Assembly (NCBI GenBank): GCA_937951975.1
Contig: CALGAJ010000095.1
Coordinates: 1-6,130 of the forward strand
Direction of reading: 5' to 3'
Length of the DNA stretch: 6,130 bases
Source: an uncultured Desulfotignum sp.
Lineage (GTDB): Bacteria > Desulfobacterota > Desulfobacteria > Desulfobacterales > Desulfobacteraceae
The notes beneath the pieces are model-generated. The model ran no database searches. It was not told the DNA's origin and was given only the letters and a program-made list of their open reading frames with translations. Each line of letters opens with the position of its first letter. The first letter of the stretch is position 1. The position numbers and the translations under genes are program-made. This document shows positions 5,801 to 6,130 of this stretch, piece after piece.

Positions 5801-6130
5801 GATCAGCGGCAGATCATTCAGCATGACATCCGGCAGAATGACGGGAGTGCCGCGGCGGCCGGCGCGTCTGAAGAAGCAGAAGCCCACCTTTCCAGCATCA
5901 CCCAAAATGCCGAGCAGTATCTGCGGTTCCAGATCGCGGCCCTGATCCTGGAGCAGCAGATTGAAGCCTACCGCAAGGAAAATCAGGCCCCTGTTCTGAG
6001 CAGGGCCGGAGACCTGTTCTCAACCCTGACACTGGGATCTTACGCCGGTTTGAGGGATGAACTGGATGCTTCGGGAAAGCCGCTGCTGCTGGGGATCACC
6101 CGTGCATCACTGAGTATTGAGTCCTTTATC
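2885..6130 (+). CDS. SbcC/YhaN-family SMC-like AAA ATPase, partner of the nuclease (3' end outside window)
   Basis: The frame is open for 1082 codons to the last base with no stop. The N-terminal head has the FGRF motif (residues 11-14) and Walker A GDNEAGKST (33-41). Family features follow: WGIDHDRL (125-132), a Gly/Ala-rich stretch with GQALFSAAAGTAGLRDIL, and FKPRGSK (175-181). From about residue 185 to 1030 the protein is mostly charged heptad-like helix rich in Glu, Lys, Leu and Gln, as expected for paired coiled-coil arms. The chain then returns to a globular segment (LFSTLTLGSYAGL, then GKPLLLGI) that in this family directly precedes the ABC signature. Signature, Walker B and D-loop are expected within roughly the next 100 residues, beyond the window. 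The only cysteines are at 255, 459, 685 and 717, so there is no CxxC zinc hook. By family knowledge it binds ATP, clamps DNA and gates the Mre11-like subunit. Family assignment is firm; exact length and role are not. Confidence 0.93.
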   Translation, partial: MRINRLDLIAFGRFTDKSLDLSEGDQGLHLIYGDNEAGKSTSLRALTGWLFGIPATTDDNFVHSYPQLRIGGELQLSTGDTLEFVRRKGNKDTLLEYGKDEPMDESRFRRFLPAGIDETVFTRLWGIDHDRLIAGGRELLEQSGDLGQALFSAAAGTAGLRDILAEMQDRAGDIFKPRGSKAVLNRAISDYKDALKRMREATLPVSAWKALQNDLSGTSAAIHEVEEKIEEKNKQKSALERINRVKGALARRRNCLEKIEALGTVRLLPEDFSDQLKTAGQTLQTALDAKERLDARRDALNRESGSLRVREDLLKNEDAISRLYKELGAVEKTLADRPGQDGKRRLLRNEAETLLKGIRPDMGLDGADHLRPLLNNKKWISELARKKGLLLQKQDGYNAALKDLQDEITSLESRLETLPQKEIDLMELKAAVASARKAGDIEQRLNDMTTQAAQEKAACENEFARLGNYKGDADALLSMGLPVAETLDRFEKEFDDLMEQSRTASRKKQETEAEKNQAEQELNALLLKEKVPKIADLEASRKDRDQGWSLIKQTYIRQRDTGDLVRAYTSGSDLAAVYEKKVALADHISDRLRLDADQVVKRAGLEARMDHKTSRIADLSAILEKIKQDRADLEVRWAAIWKPLNVSAGTPREMKQWVLKAERLIEKMHAAKEMAGREKKLREECDHLKRLMAHRIAGLDPSAEIQGKSLEALISLCEQQIETEQKTRDRRRQIAESLKDLHIRLKRTRDDLKTVKSGLITWAKEWEKAISGLGLTPDAHPETAMETFDHLVSFFKQFDQSEELRKRIYGMDRVKEAFDRRVHEFAAGIGMNTEGRDALTIAGQLHRDLNAAREARASLIKIRDQLEEKNQEIRDVTITIRQSQEKIRELKTQAGVDTVEELTEAGEKSARKRELLKQVEALEQELNRNGDGFGIEALEKEVDRSDIDGIEGDIDRISIELRELHSERDALRDQRQIIQHDIRQNDGSAAAAGASEEAEAHLSSITQNAEQYLRFQIAALILEQQIEAYRKENQAPVLSRAGDLFSTLTLGSYAGLRDELDASGKPLLLGITRASLSIESFI
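4720..4789 (+). repeat. 10-bp inverted repeat competing with the 14-bp hairpin
   Basis: GACCTCCAGA (4720-4729) is the reverse complement of TCTGGAGGTC (4780-4789). Its left arm overlaps the left arm of the 14-bp hairpin by six bases, so in RNA the two pairings are partly mutually exclusive. Both lie wholly inside the ATPase coding sequence. Confidence 0.6.
4724..4755 (+). repeat. Perfect 14-bp hairpin inside the ATPase gene
   Basis: TCCAGAATCGCTGA (4724-4737) is the exact reverse complement of TCAGCGATTCTGGA (4742-4755), with a TCTG tetraloop. It encodes the stretch around SRIADLSAILEK in the coiled coil and does not disturb the frame. No T-run follows (AAAAG follows), so it is not an intrinsic terminator. 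It is the longest perfect hairpin I found in the window. Confidence 0.85.

Noticed and set aside
2885..6130. Absence of a long listed gene from 2885 onward as evidence of a broken gene
   Set aside because: I read the frame codon by codon from 2885 to 6130 and found no stop or frameshift. The gene is simply cut by the window end.
1623..6130. Anti-phage defence system
   Set aside because: Nuclease plus SMC-like ATPase pairs occur in some defence systems, but this pair matches the housekeeping-like YhaO/YhaN type and no defence neighbours are visible in the window.

Overview
The window looks like ordinary bacterial chromosome, GC-rich, with dense + strand coding and no tRNA, rRNA, CRISPR array or recognisable transposase. 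Codon use (CTG, GCC, CGG, ACC and GGG rich) and protein style recall sulfate-reducing Desulfobacterota such as the Desulfobacterales. That placement is an impression, not a demonstrated assignment.

Region 1 (1-1416) is one uninterrupted reading frame, already open at base 1, that joins two unrelated proteins. The first ~63 codons are the N-terminal 40% of a dihydrofolate reductase, aligning without gaps to E. coli DHFR residues 3-65. The frame then passes straight into the C-terminal two thirds of an SLC13/DASS-type membrane permease: two TrkA-C (RCK_C) domains followed by the second membrane half. The rest of DHFR and the first membrane half of the permease are missing. Base composition and Arg/Ile codon use also change across the join. 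It is either a deletion fusion in the genome or an assembly misjoin.

Region 2 (1417-1622) is a 206-bp intergenic gap. It holds an imperfect stem-loop shortly after the permease stop, then a near-consensus sigma70 promoter (ATGACA, 17-bp spacer, TATAAA) overlapped by small palindromes, then a good Shine-Dalgarno site.

Region 3 (1623-6130) is a two-gene operon. A SbcD/YhaO-family Mre11-like nuclease (421 aa) overlaps by 4 bp (ATGA) the start of a very long SbcC/YhaN-family SMC-like ATPase. The ATPase frame is open for 1082 codons and runs off the window just before the expected ABC signature and Walker B motifs. Together they should form an Mre11-Rad50-like complex in which the coiled-coil ATPase clamps DNA and gates the nuclease. 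No CxxC zinc hook is present in the visible coiled coils. Two strong perfect hairpins lie inside these genes: 12-bp arms near the start of the nuclease gene, and 14-bp arms in the middle of the ATPase gene.
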